From contig JAUJND010000012.1 in assembly GCA_030446505.1 (NCBI GenBank), positions 1-64,000 of the forward strand: 64,000 nucleotides of DNA, in the 5' to 3' direction. Shown here one piece after another: positions 1 to 8,402 of this stretch. A model generated the notes under the pieces. That model was given only the letters and a program-made list of their open reading frames with translations. It was not told the origin of the DNA and made no database searches. The first letter of the stretch is position 1, and each line of letters opens with the position of its first letter. The stretch is from Chroococcidiopsidaceae cyanobacterium YX2bin18 (GTDB lineage: Bacteria; Cyanobacteriota; Cyanobacteriia; Cyanobacteriales; Chroococcidiopsidaceae). Made by a program: the position numbers and the translations under genes.

Positions 1-96
1 CACCCAAGCTTCATCCAACCCTTTAAATAAATAGTTACCCTGAACCAGTGTCTTTACCAGGTCATGTTCCGCTAAATCCCTGGCTCGCGTCGCCAT
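1..96 (-). CDS. N-terminal 32 codons of an unidentified protein, cut by the window edge
   Basis: On the minus strand an ATG at 96 opens a frame that runs without a stop to the edge of the window. The visible start reads MATRARDLAEHDLVKTLVQG and continues NYLFKGLDEAWV. The late part loosely resembles the entry to a cyclic-nucleotide-binding fold (a phenylalanine-lysine-glycine-leucine step before the first beta strand), which would fit a Crp/Fnr-like regulator, but 32 residues are too few to assign a family. It is divergent from cysC, so the 97-282 gap probably carries both promoters. Only the start is present. Confidence 0.45.
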   Translation of the reverse strand, partial: MATRARDLAEHDLVKTLVQGNYLFKGLDEAWV

Positions 97-190
97 GCCA
101 ATACCCTCTGAACAGCAGACTTAATCATTCTGCCATGAAACGTGAATGACTTAAAATCTAGATATGTATTACAAATGATTCAAAATTTAT

Positions 191-219
191 TTGACTTTTA
201 ATTTTGATTTAAGTAAAAT
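191..219 (+). promoter_or_regulatory. Putative sigma-70-type promoter of cysC
   Basis: TTGACT at 191-196 and TAAAAT at 214-219 are separated by 17 bases, close to the consensus -35/-10 arrangement. The cysC start codon lies 64 bases downstream of the -10 box. It was found by eye only; the transcription start is not known. Confidence 0.45.
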
Positions 220-282
220 TTAAGCTCACTACAGTAAGCTGCGACTCATTAACTATCTGAGAACTAGTTCAGGAGAACTCCA

Positions 283-984
283 ATGATTTCTGCCCAAACT
301 TTCAAGCGTCCATCCCTTCTGCTGGAATTGACAAAGATGCTCTCTGTTAAGCGCAAAGTGCAAGATTGGCTCCGTTCAGAAGTTGTTGATGATTCTCCTA
401 ACGATGAACGTTTATTCCCTACCTTGAAGCCACCTGAAGGTCTAACATTATGGCTTACAGGACTCAGTGGTTCAGGCAAAACTACAATTGCTAAAGGAGT
501 AGAGCGCGAACTCAAAGAACGCCATTGCCTAGTTGAGCTTCTAGATGGTGATGTAGTTAGAACAAACCTTTCAAAGGGTCTAAGTTTTAGCAAAGAAGAC
601 CGCGAAATCAATATCCGTCGTCTTGGTTTTGTCTCAAATCTACTTAGCCGCAATCGTGTAGTGGCAATTGTGGCTGCAATTAGTCCTTATCGGAATGCAA
701 GGGATGAAGTTCGTCAGATGACTGAGAATTTTATAGAGGTCTATATAAATGCACCGCTTGAAGTTTGTGAGGAGCGGGATGTTAAAGGGCTGTATGCTAT
801 GGCAAGAAATGGTGAAATTACAGCTTTTACAGGAATTAATGACCCCTATGAAGAACCCCTAAATCCTGACATTGTTTGCTACACCTCAGAAGAAAGTGTT
901 GAGGAAAGCATTGCTAAGGTGATTACTGAATTAGAACGACTAGAGTATATTCCAGCTAAGCTACGAATAGAAGATTTGATTTAG
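283..984 (+). CDS. cysC: Adenylyl-sulfate kinase
   Basis: Phosphorylates adenosine 5'-phosphosulfate with ATP to give PAPS, the second step of sulfate activation, in the cytoplasm. The 233-residue product has the P-loop GLSGSGKTT at about residues 60-68, followed by the family segments LLDGDVVRTNLSKGL and FVSNLLSRNRVVAIVAAISP, and the late motif ITAFTGINDPYE-PLNPDI. About 40 residues precede the usual kinase start, so the protein is longer at its N-terminus than typical bacterial CysC of about 200 residues. AGGAG lies 9 bases before the ATG, supporting this start. It is monocistronic here, with a good promoter at 191-219. PAPS serves sulfate assimilation or sulfotransferases; no sulfate-uptake gene is in the window. 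Confidence 0.92.
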   Translation: MISAQTFKRPSLLLELTKMLSVKRKVQDWLRSEVVDDSPNDERLFPTLKPPEGLTLWLTGLSGSGKTTIAKGVERELKERHCLVELLDGDVVRTNLSKGLSFSKEDREINIRRLGFVSNLLSRNRVVAIVAAISPYRNARDEVRQMTENFIEVYINAPLEVCEERDVKGLYAMARNGEITAFTGINDPYEEPLNPDIVCYTSEESVEESIAKVITELERLEYIPAKLRIEDLI

Positions 985-1868
985 TGTATGGGTTTACTTA
1001 GCCCTAGAATTTTTAATTAATGCTTTAGCACGAATTAAATACTCTGCTCAACCAACGATTACAGAGGCAATAAGTATAATCGACAATACATTGCTAAAGT
1101 TAAAAACTACCAGCGATCAGGGCAACGTGAGTTGCCTTCAAAGTAAGTAATCGTTATACAGCTTGTATCATTCAGAATGTGCCTTTAGCACTAAAGTCTA
1201 GACCGATTATGACCACTGTAGTCAGATCAAGGGGTAGCGCAGAGATGGCATCCGCCTTAAGTAAACTTTCTGTTAGGAGGATTTGGAGAAAGTAATCTCT
1301 TACCAACTTCTCCGATAGATTACTAACAATTCGTGACGCGCCACTGTTCTGAGTTACCTGAGCGATGCCGTTGTAATTAGTATCCAACACATTAAGTCGA
1401 AGCTGTGGCGACTTATTAGCACTTCAACCGATTTTTGCGGCATGGCTGTATGGGCATAGATAACGTGTATATCTATAAGTTACTGTCCAGTAGTTTACCT
1501 CTAAGAGGCAAGGTAAAGACTGTAACTTCAGTTGCTAAATGCAAGTATGCGAGGGCTTGAATAGCCTTAAGCGCAATTAAAGCATTGCTGATGCCAGCTA
1601 AAAGGTCTACAACTAAAAGTTCACGCAGTTTGGGTCACCATAACAAAACAATACATTCTGTGTTCAAAATCACAAAAAAGTTTTCTATCCTTCTTTAGTC
1701 AGACTTCAGAAAATAGCATTTTTATTGCCGAAGATTGATTTTATTTAAATTGAAAACAAGTAAGCTTAGTTTTGAGCACCCGCATGACTTCGCTCAAATA
1801 AAGTCACAAGAACATTTAATTGTTCACTACAAACTAACTGATTAAAAAAATCAAGAGGAGTCGTAACC
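985..1868. other. Intergenic stretch, no convincing gene
   Basis: This 884-base stretch holds no reading frame I can assign. A 72-codon minus-strand frame at 1172-1390 starts at GTG, lacks a ribosome site and shows no family motif. A short hairpin, GGCAAC-GTGA-GTTGCC, sits at 1121-1136 without a following T-run. The last 70 bases are AT-rich and lead to a good ribosome site (AAGAGGAG) for the next gene. Confidence 0.5.
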
Positions 1869-2168
1869 ATGAAATCTACTTTTTCTAAAATTGTTGGGGC
1901 TAGCGTTCTTGCTGCAAGCGTAACCCTTTTACCTTTAGCTTTACCTGTGTCTGCTCAAACTGACACTCAGCCTAACACAACTACTGAGAATACAACTAGC
2001 CCTACATTTGACACCACCCCTTTCCAAGAAACTAAGAATGACAATAATAATTTGGGTTGGTTAGGTTTACTCGGTTTAATTGGTTTAGCCAATTTATTCC
2101 GCAAACCCAAAGAACCTGTCCGGTACACTGAACCTGATACTACACCCGGTTCTACTCCTAGATATTAA
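1869..2168 (+). CDS. Small exported WGxxG-anchor protein
   Basis: A 99-residue protein of unknown function. It starts with a signal peptide (residues 1-29: Lys at 2, hydrophobic ASVLAASVTLLPLALPVSA, cleavage likely after ALPVSA-Q). A low-complexity Thr/Asn linker (about 30-60) follows, then a short hydrophobic segment GWLGLLGLIGLANLF (about 63-77) backed by basic RKPKEP and a Pro/Thr tail. This layout (signal, linker, WGxxG-type membrane segment, positive stop) matches the short WGxxG family seen in many cyanobacteria, probably sorted to or anchored in a membrane. The start is supported by AGAGGAG about 8 bases upstream. It stands alone between two long intergenic stretches. Confidence 0.75.
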   Translation: MKSTFSKIVGASVLAASVTLLPLALPVSAQTDTQPNTTTENTTSPTFDTTPFQETKNDNNNLGWLGLLGLIGLANLFRKPKEPVRYTEPDTTPGSTPRY

Positions 2169-2705
2169 ATAGTAGCAATAGTGCGATTAACTTAAGCAAG
2201 TAAATTGTTAATTGCAAAGGCAGAGTGAAAAATCAATCATTCTGCCTAAACTATTTATTGCTTCTAATCAGGATATAGGAAATAATTGATAACTGAAGTA
2301 ATTATAGAAATGTAATCGCATAGCATGATGCCCAAGAGTAGTTAGGAATCAATGTACAAACAGAATTTAATTTATAGCTAAATACAAATATAGATAAATA
2401 AACAAATCAGGATAATAACGTTTAATATTAAATACATATATTGAGGAGTTACTCAAAGTCCAATTGATGGAAATCACTAATTAGGATTAATACAGTACAC
2501 ATTCTCAAGATAGGAAGGAGTATTAAGCGATCGCCTGATTCAAAAATACACTGCCAATTATCCAAAGCAAAAGTACTAGCAATATCCTGCAAAATAAATC
2601 TATCAAGCTTAGTTCTAGCTGTCACCTAGCAGGGGTATGACTAACTAAGTTACTTTATGATATAAAATTTGCATTCTCTAGTAGCTTGAAGCAATTAAAA
2701 CAAAT
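2169..2705. other. Intergenic stretch, nothing recognised
   Basis: 537 AT-rich bases without a credible reading frame. One HIP1 octamer (GCGATCGC) lies at about 2528-2535. No tRNA, strong terminator or repeat family was seen. It probably contains the 3' end of the WGxxG transcript and the promoter of the SDR gene. Confidence 0.5.
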
Positions 2706-3488
2706 ATGCAACTTGCAGGTAAAGTAGCTTTAGTGACGGGAGCAGGTTCCGGTATTGGTGAAGCCACAGCACAACTGTTAGCTCAAAAAGGTGCTAGAGT
2801 TGCTGCGCTAGGGCGCACAGAGTCAGAACTTAAGAAAACTATTGCTCAAATCCAGGGAAAACAAGGCGAAGCGATGCCATTGGTTGCTGATATTTCCGAG
2901 CCAGAGCAGATGCAGCAAGTAACCCAGCAGATTATAGATCAATGGGGACGGCTCGATATTGTATTTGCAAACGCAGGCATTAACGGTGTCTGGGCGCCGA
3001 TAGAAGAGCTTGCCCCGGAAGAATGGGATAAAACATTAAATATCAATCTCAAAGGAACGTTTTTAACTGTTAAATATGCTGTGCCTTACCTGAAAAAACA
3101 GGGCGGCTCAATAATTATTACGTCCTCAGTCAATGGCACGCGTATTTTCAGCAATACTGGTGCAACAGCTTATTCCTGCTCAAAAGCGGCTCAGGTTGCC
3201 TTTACAAAAATGGTAGCTTTGGAACTAGCCAAGCACCGCATCCGCGTCAATGCTATTTGTCCAGGGGCAATTGAGACGGATATTAGTGACAGCACTGAGC
3301 AACGAAATCTAGATCAGATTCGTGAACCTGTTGAATTTCCTGAAGGCAAGATCCCCTTAACTGATGGTAAGTCGGGAACGTCAGAGCAAGTAGCACAATT
3401 AGTACTATTTCTTGCCTCGGATGCTTCTAGCCATATTAGCGGCACGGAAATTTGGAGAGATGGAACTGAATCGCTACTAAAAGGCTAG
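2706..3488 (+). CDS. SDR-family oxidoreductase
   Basis: A 260-residue classical short-chain dehydrogenase/reductase, a cytosolic NAD(P)-dependent enzyme of unknown substrate. The Rossmann motif TGAGSGIG is at residues 11-18, NAG at 89-91, the catalytic Ser at about 141 and the YxxxK pair at Tyr156/Lys160 (AYSCSK). The C-terminal segment with SSHISGTEIWRDG is the usual cofactor-side end. An Arg after the second strand (GRTES, about 37-38) could favour NADP, but that is inference. The length is normal and the frame intact. It resembles the 3-oxoacyl-ACP-reductase/glucose-dehydrogenase-like SDRs often annotated in cyanobacteria. It is followed by a short hairpin and a convergent tRNA. Confidence 0.88.
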   Translation: MQLAGKVALVTGAGSGIGEATAQLLAQKGARVAALGRTESELKKTIAQIQGKQGEAMPLVADISEPEQMQQVTQQIIDQWGRLDIVFANAGINGVWAPIEELAPEEWDKTLNINLKGTFLTVKYAVPYLKKQGGSIIITSSVNGTRIFSNTGATAYSCSKAAQVAFTKMVALELAKHRIRVNAICPGAIETDISDSTEQRNLDQIREPVEFPEGKIPLTDGKSGTSEQVAQLVLFLASDASSHISGTEIWRDGTESLLKG

Positions 3489-3549
3489 GAAAGGTATTAG
3501 TGCTCATAAGAGGGCTTTTTCCTCTTCTACCTTATTAAGCGCATTAAAA

Positions 3550-3621
<72 letters not shown>

Positions 3622-3737
3622 TTACGAATTCTTATCTTAGCGGTAACGCCTGATGTTTGGCAACTGCTTCGGCAAAGTTTTTAATAAAATAATTTATCTA
3701 TTTATACCAGGTTCCTAGAGGAGCCAATTCATCATAC

Positions 3738-4291
3738 TCATAAATCTTTCAATCCCATTCGCAACTCAGCTAAACGCTGCCGAGACTTGGCATCAATAGA
3801 ATTGGCTAAAAATCTACTAGAAGATTGTTTTTGGGGTTTGTACTGTCGTCGCGCCCGAACTGTGGATGCCACTGCGTAATAAAGTTGCATAGCAGACATC
3901 CATTCAGCACCATATCCTAGTACCATCAATTGCTGTGTCCGATCTGAGGTAGCGACAATCAATCGACAAAGGTGAGATTGTTTTAGATAGGGCCGAAAAG
4001 ATGCACAAGCTTTTTCTATATAAGTGTCTGCTGTTTGTCCAAAATCAGTGTAATGGACGCATAAATTCTGATTAATTGCTTCTTGATTACTACAGGTATT
4101 TTGATACTGAGCATCAAACACAATTTGAGTTTCAAAACCCTGGAACGCACTGTAGTTTATCATCTCTTCAATTAGTTGCCCACGAGCCGCCTCTAGTCCA
4201 GCGCGATCACGGGTTTTTTCAGGCAAGGCCAAGCTCCAACAATGTTATAGCCGTCTACTAGTAAAACGGCTTGAGGTAAGGGACGGGACAT
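3738..4291 (-). CDS. NYN-domain (YacP/Rae1-like) protein, one frameshift
   Basis: Predicted RNase-like NYN-domain protein related to YacP/Rae1, which in Bacillus cleaves mRNA on the ribosome; the cyanobacterial role is unknown. From the ATG at 4291 the product starts MSRPLPQAVLLVDGYNIVGA, containing the family's first acidic motif (VDGYNI). The frame is then lost in an A6 run (plus-strand T6 at 4214-4219). One extra A restores continuity into LKKTRDRAGLEAARGQLIEE and the FDAQYQ segment that carries the next active-site Asp. With that base the gene is 555 bases and encodes 184 residues, a normal length. The indel in a homopolymer suggests a sequence error rather than decay. Confidence 0.75.
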
Positions 4292-4535
4292 AATTTAGAT
4301 TTAATTTTTCTAAAGTTAGCATTAATTATTAATAACATTAATATTAATCAAAGTATCTACAGTAACATTTTGATAGACAGTAGATTAAATCGTGAGTGCG
4401 TTACGAGTCATTAGTCCTTAGCTATTAGTTAACCTCTATGAGAAGTAATCTAAAGTTATTAGTTAGTCTAGTGCGCCCATTTTCAGACAGACTATGTAAC
4501 AAAAGTGACTAATGACTCCACCCCTACTCCTTTGA

Positions 4536-5237
4536 TTAAGACACTACATCTTCAAATTGCATCAAGCGTTGCTTAAGACGTTTTGGGTCTCCTTGATCTA
4601 CTACACAGCCTTGTTCTAACAAGAAAGCACCATCACAGTAGTTCAACTCATCTAAACGATGCGTCACCCAAAGTGCGGTTAGTCCACGACTTTTAACTAA
4701 GTGTCTTACTTGAGCTACCAAGTCTAGCTGACTATCTGGATCAAGCAATGCAGTAGGTTCATCTAACAATAAAACTTCACACCGACGCGCTAAAGCACCT
4801 GCGATCGCTACCCGCTGCTTCTGACCCCCACTCAACGCATAAATAGGTCGTCGTTGCAGTTCTGGCAAATTCACTGCACAAAGAGCATCAGACACTCGCT
4901 GACGTACCTGGATTGGCGCTAGATTCTCCTCCACTAGCCCAAAAGCTACATCAGCACCAACAGTTGGCATCACCAGTTGATGATCAGGATTTTGAAAGAC
5001 AAACCCAACTGGGTGCAAAATCCGGATCTGACCAGACTGAGGAGTCAATAAACCTGCCAGTAATTTCAGTAGCGTTGATTTTCCACTACCGTTAGTACCT
5101 AAGAGCATCCAAAATTCGCCTTGAGGTACTTCTAAATTACAGGATTTTAAAACATCCTCTCCTTTATGCCATTTAAAGCATAAATTCTGCACCTGAACGG
5201 CAAAATTCACTATCTGCACATTAGCTGTTAAGTTCAT
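4536..5237 (-). CDS. Energy-coupling-factor-type ABC ATPase
   Basis: ATP-binding subunit of an ABC importer of the CbiO/EcfA type. The 233-residue product has Walker A GTNGSGKST, Q-loop FQNPDHQ (typical of ECF ATPases), signature LSGGQKQR, Walker B LLLDEPTALLD and the switch His in WVTHR. I chose the ATG at 5237 because it overlaps the stop of the upstream UPF0367 gene as ATGA, indicating translational coupling. A longer upstream frame exists but encodes the C-terminus of UPF0367 out of frame. No ECF transmembrane subunit or substrate-binding S component is nearby, so the vitamin or metal carried cannot be told. Confidence 0.85.
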   Translation of the reverse strand: MNLTANVQIVNFAVQVQNLCFKWHKGEDVLKSCNLEVPQGEFWMLLGTNGSGKSTLLKLLAGLLTPQSGQIRILHPVGFVFQNPDHQLVMPTVGADVAFGLVEENLAPIQVRQRVSDALCAVNLPELQRRPIYALSGGQKQRVAIAGALARRCEVLLLDEPTALLDPDSQLDLVAQVRHLVKSRGLTALWVTHRLDELNYCDGAFLLEQGCVVDQGDPKRLKQRLMQFEDVVS

Positions 5238-5497
5238 TCGGATAGCGCAAAGAAGCCTGGAGGCCTGCCAGCAGTTTGTCCCAGCTTTCAAAGCAATCTG
5301 CACGCCAGAAATTTCACTTGCTCGAACAGCAACTTTTTCTCAGTTTTATCATCGCACGTCAATTCCAAAATGTCGGAGCTACCAGAGCGCATCGCTTCTA
5401 AAATTTGCTTATATACAGCTTCAGCCTCTGATTCAGACTTCCGTTGCACTTGGAGAGGGAAGGGTGTGTTCTTCAAAGTCAAGTCGATATTGAACAT
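5234..5497 (-). CDS. UPF0367 family protein, two compensating frameshifts
   Basis: A small conserved cyanobacterial/plastid protein of unknown function, expected about 87 residues. The start MFNIDLTLKNTPFPLQVQRK and the block ILEAMRSGSSDILELTCDDK are diagnostic. After TEKK (about 5330) one A is missing; in the neighbouring frame the family sequence VAVRASEISGVQ continues. About 40 bases later (near 5282) one base too many is present, after which TAGRPPGFFALSE and a TGA follow. The two changes cancel, so the gene is 264 bases. The TGA overlaps the ATG of the ABC ATPase, so the two genes form an operon. The indels look like sequence errors. Confidence 0.8.
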
Positions 5498-5828
5498 TGT
5501 GTGTAAAGCAATTTAACGTTGAAACTCATTTTAACGTTAGCTAGCTAGTAACCTTACAACAAAGTCAGTTTTCTCCTTGTTCTATTCCGTAATTACACTT
5601 GTAAATCGTAATAATACATTAAGTCTAGCTAGGCAAAATCAGCGAATTCTTTAATTTATGCAAATAGATCCTCTAATAATGAGTTAGTTAGACATAATAT
5701 GATTAGAATGAGTAAAGAATCGTAAACTTGGTTGACAACCATATTGGCTGTCTGCACTTAGCCCTAAAATAGCTAAACTAGGCAGTTGATTCAATTACCG
5801 TAATTATAAAATTTGGAGTTCTACTGTA
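5498..5828. other. Upstream region of psbD
   Basis: A 331-base AT-rich divergent region between UPF0367 and psbD. A TTGACA hexamer is at 5732-5737, but no -10 box at proper spacing is evident; TAAAAT at 5765-5770 is 27 bases away. psbD promoters in cyanobacteria are light regulated and often lack a clear -35 arrangement, so I do not assign one. No reading frame is visible. Confidence 0.4.
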
Positions 5829-6886
5829 ATGACAATAGCAGTTGGACGCGAAGCGAGCGATAGAGGGTGGTTTGACGCTCTAGACGACTGGCTAAAGCGA
5901 GATAGATTCGTATTCGTAGGATGGTCAGGAATACTATTATTTCCCACAGCATACCTAGCACTAGGAGGATGGCTCACAGGAACAACATTTGCAAGTTCCT
6001 GGTACAGCCATGGGATAGCGTCATCCTACCTAGAAGGGTGTAACTTCTTAACAGTAGCAGTGAGTACCCCAGGAAACAGCATGGGACACTCACTACTATT
6101 TTTGTGGGGACCAGAAGCGCAATGGGACTTCACAAGGTGGGTACAGCTAGGGGGATTGTGGACATTTGTTGCTTTGCACGGCGCATTTGCCCTGATTGGA
6201 TTCATGCTGCGGCAATTTGAAATTGCCAGATTAGTAGGCATCAGACCATACAACGCCTTGGCATTTAGTGCGCCAATCGCCGTATTCGTGAGTGTGTTCT
6301 TAATGTACCCACTCGGACAATCAGGGTGGTTTTTTGCCCCCAGCTTTGGCGTAGCAGCAATCTTCCGCTTCTTACTATTCTTCCAAGGATTCCACAACTG
6401 GACACTCAACCCGTTCCACATGATGGGAGTAGCAGGAGTGTTAGGCGGCGCATTACTGTGCGCGATTCATGGAGCAACAGTAGAAAACACGCTATTTGAA
6501 GACGGGATGCCTCAAATACATTTCTGCGCCTTCAACCCGACGCAAGCAGAAGAAACATATTCAATGGTGACAGCAAACAGGTTCTGGTCACAGATATTTG
6601 GGATTGCTTTTTCCAACAAGCGCTGGTTGCACTTCTTTATGCTGTTTGTGCCTGTGACTGGCTTATGGATGAGTGCCGTAGGCGTAGTTGGGTTAGCGCT
6701 TAACTTGCGGGCTTACGACTTTGTATCCCAAGAGTTGCGGGCTGCGGAAGACCCAGAGTTTGAGACGTTTTACACAAAAATATTCTCTTAAATGAGGGCA
6801 TCCGTGCTTGGATGGCTCCTCAAGATCAACCCCACGAGCAATTCCAATTCCCTGAGGAGGTCCTACCCCGTGGAAACGCTCTGTAA
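5829..6886 (+). CDS. psbD: Photosystem II D2 protein, three indels
   Basis: D2 pairs with D1 to form the photosystem II reaction centre in the thylakoid membrane, binding P680 chlorophylls, pheophytin, QA and non-haem iron. The five-helix sequence is clear, for example [20 protein letters not shown] and [20 protein letters not shown]. The apparent frame ends at 6791 after 320 residues because one A is missing at about 6776-6780. With it, [20 protein letters not shown] continues to VLPRGNAL and TAA at 6886, giving the usual 352 residues. The odd segment [10 protein letters not shown] (6504-6532) becomes the normal GDASNTFRAF when one G is added at 6504-6506 and the extra T at 6525 removed. No psbC follows, so this is the stand-alone psbD copy type; a terminator follows. 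Confidence 0.93.
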
Positions 6887-6922
6887 TAGCAAGTTCATTT
6901 TTAGTATCGGTTAAGTTCCTTC

Positions 6923-6947
6923 ACCCTGCCAAAAAGCAGGGTTTTTT
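6923..6947 (+). terminator. Rho-independent terminator of psbD
   Basis: ACCCTGC (6923-6929) pairs perfectly with GCAGGGT (6936-6942) around a six-base A-rich loop, followed directly by a run of T to 6947. It lies 37 bases after the corrected psbD stop codon and confirms that psbD is monocistronic here. Confidence 0.9.
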
Positions 6948-7061
6948 GTAGTCAATATTCCTGAGCGTGAGCTACCTTGATTAAAGGTGAAAAACACCCA
7001 GAGCTAAATACTCTGCCTTTTCTGAGAATAAGACCGCTTAGGCAATAAGGAGGTGATGCCC

Positions 7062-7133
7062 ATGATAGAAAGTAGTAAATTCATGGGTCATCAGATTAGA
7101 GTTAATCGGCTGCGCGCCGGGGCTGTTCTCTAA
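7062..7133 (+). CDS. Possible 23-residue leader peptide or small protein
   Basis: ATG at 7062 opens 23 codons (MIESSKFMGHQIRVNRLRAG then AVL, TAA at 7131-7133). The ribosome site AAGGAGGTGAT at 7047-7057 is an 11-base perfect match to the anti-Shine-Dalgarno end of 16S rRNA, with normal spacing. I do not recognise the peptide; it is basic in its second half (R13, R16, R18) and has no signal or membrane segment. Its codons 9-13 form the left arm of the long stem at 7085-7100, so ribosomes on this ORF would open that stem, the geometry of a regulatory leader. No gene follows on the same strand before 8959. It could also be a coincidental ORF in a structured RNA. Confidence 0.45.
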   Translation: MIESSKFMGHQIRVNRLRAGAVL

Positions 7134-7284
7134 AAGTTAGCCTTAGTCTTTTTGAGAGACTAAGTTTGCTCAACTGACGAGGCTCGCTAGGAGTTCCTTC
7201 CGGCAGTCTGGTTCTAATCTGAAGACCCGCTACACCGCTCTTACTTAGGTCAATTGACCTCCTGTAAGAGCGGATAGTCTTTTT
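7085..7284 (+). ncRNA. Candidate structured RNA of unknown family
   Basis: Three nested or consecutive stems are visible. The closing stem pairs 7085-7100 with 7213-7228, 15 of 16 positions complementary. Inside it is a perfect 8-bp hairpin, CTTAGTCT/AGACTAAG, at 7142-7164. After it comes a strong terminal hairpin at 7235-7273 with a 10-bp stem CCGCTCTTAC/GTAAGAGCGG, topped by the 14-base palindrome AGGTCAATTGACCT. A TCTTTTT tract ends at 7284, so transcription probably stops there. The 23-codon ORF overlaps the left side. I cannot match it to 6S RNA, tmRNA, SRP RNA, RNase P or a riboswitch class that I know. Confidence 0.55.
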
Positions 7285-7768
7285 AAGGGGTTAATGTTTT
7301 GAGTTACTCAAAAACTTGTAGCAACTATGTTCGCGATACTAGCTACATATTGAGCAATGAACCGGAAATGAAAAGCTCGCTTGCGATCGCTTAGCTGGTT
7401 TAGAAATGTTAGATTAACGTGAGTTCGGTTTAAGCTAAAAGCTGTAAACTTTATAAAGTAAAGTCCTAGCTCATTTAATACATATTCCTGATTTTGCAAC
7501 AAGGCTTTCTGTTGCTAGCATTCTCAACTGTTAACTTTATATGTATAGACCATAAAGGATAAGCTAGGAAAACTCAATGCTTTCAAGTATTCCTTATCCC
7601 AGACTGACGTTAGCTCAAATACTGTATATAGAACCATTAAGATAGGCTTCTGGTTCCTTTACCAACCTAAGTAAGGTCTATAGCTCGTAGAATAAATAGC
7701 TTTTAAGGTTTGGCTTACTGACAGGAGGTTAAAATCCTTCACTTACTATAGGTAGCTGAAGCTAATCG
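7285..7768. other. Intergenic stretch with short hairpins, no gene recognised
   Basis: 484 bases between the structured RNA and the ArsR-type gene. A small hairpin TTTTGAG/CTCAAAA is at 7297-7313. A 64-codon minus frame (7308-7502) has no ribosome site or recognisable motif and I do not annotate it. Confidence 0.4.
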
Positions 7769-8359
7769 CTAATCTTTTGCCAAGCGCCAGTAGACTCCGT
7801 TTTCCCGCTGCATTAGCTGACACCCGATCAACTCGCGACGTAGCGTAGCGTAGTCGAGATGGTAACGTTTTAAAATGTCATTTACTGTGGACTCTGGGTA
7901 ATTGACCCCCATCTCAAATTGATCTGCCAACCACTTAAGGATCACCAAGCGTTTTTTGCGGCTAGCTGGAATATCTTTAAGACGTACATCGTGATCATTT
8001 GTAAGGTAATCACCTTCTAAAAAGTTTTTCAGTACCTTGCGTTCCCAAGCCTCACCTTCCACATCAACGGCTAGAGATGCCATTTGGTTGGGACTAAAAA
8101 TATCCTTGCTAATGCTTTGCAGCGCTTTGTTATTTAGCTGGTATAGGTGGGTATTACCTAATGAGCGCATATTTACTAAATGTAGCTCCTTCAGTTTAGC
8201 TAGATGATGCGATACAGTTGGTTCCTTTAGTTTGAGTAGCGCTGCTAGTTCTTCTACGCTGCACTCCCGATTAGCCAAAATACCCAAAATCTTCAATCGG
8301 GTTTCGTCAGCCAGAACCTTAAAAAATCGTAACAGAGTGTGAAATTCCTGTTGTTCCAT
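7769..8359 (-). CDS. ArsR-family repressor fused to a DUF2087 domain
   Basis: A 196-residue transcription regulator. Residues about 5-90 are an ArsR winged helix: LADETRLKILGILANRECSV, then the recognition part LKEPTVSHHLAKLKELHLVN. Residues about 120-192 are a DUF2087 domain, with the family signatures LKDIPASRKKRLVILKWLAD and ILKRYHLDYATLRREL. The usual metal-binding Cys motif (ELCVCD) of the SmtB/ArsR alpha-3 helix is absent, so it may not sense metal; the DUF2087 domain is the likelier sensor, ligand unknown. The start at 8359 lies 12 bases from a tandem inverted repeat (8371-8402), indicating autoregulation. No transporter or other target is adjacent. Confidence 0.88.
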   Translation of the reverse strand: MEQQEFHTLLRFFKVLADETRLKILGILANRECSVEELAALLKLKEPTVSHHLAKLKELHLVNMRSLGNTHLYQLNNKALQSISKDIFSPNQMASLAVDVEGEAWERKVLKNFLEGDYLTNDHDVRLKDIPASRKKRLVILKWLADQFEMGVNYPESTVNDILKRYHLDYATLRRELIGCQLMQRENGVYWRLAKD

Positions 8360-8370
8360 AAAAACTTTAA

Positions 8371-8402
8371 TTAGACAAACATCTAATTAGACAAGCATCT
8401 AA
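8371..8402. promoter_or_regulatory. Tandem operator for the ArsR-type repressor
   Basis: Two adjacent 16-base units differing at one base, TTAGACAAACATCTAA (8371-8386) and TTAGACAAGCATCTAA (8387-8402). Each is an inverted repeat TTAGA-N6-TCTAA. The position just upstream of the repressor start and the two-fold symmetry fit a dimeric winged-helix repressor. Binding is inferred, not shown. Confidence 0.65.

Noticed and set aside
1172-1390. 72-codon minus-strand open frame
   Set aside because: GTG start without ribosome site, no family motif, and an AT-rich intergenic context. Left unannotated, though weak coding potential cannot be excluded.
5829-6886. D2 as a far-red-light (FaRLiP) psbD3 paralogue because of unusual residues and isolated position
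   Set aside because: The most divergent segment is produced by two cancelling indels. The rest (for example [21 protein letters not shown]) agrees with ordinary cyanobacterial D2, and no other FaRLiP genes are nearby.
7174-7180. CTGACGA string resembling a hammerhead ribozyme core
   Set aside because: The matching GAAA strand and the three-stem arrangement are absent; the segment fits better inside the long closing stem.
7308-7502. 64-codon minus-strand open frame between the structured RNA and the ArsR-type gene
   Set aside because: No ribosome site, signal, membrane pattern or recognisable motif.
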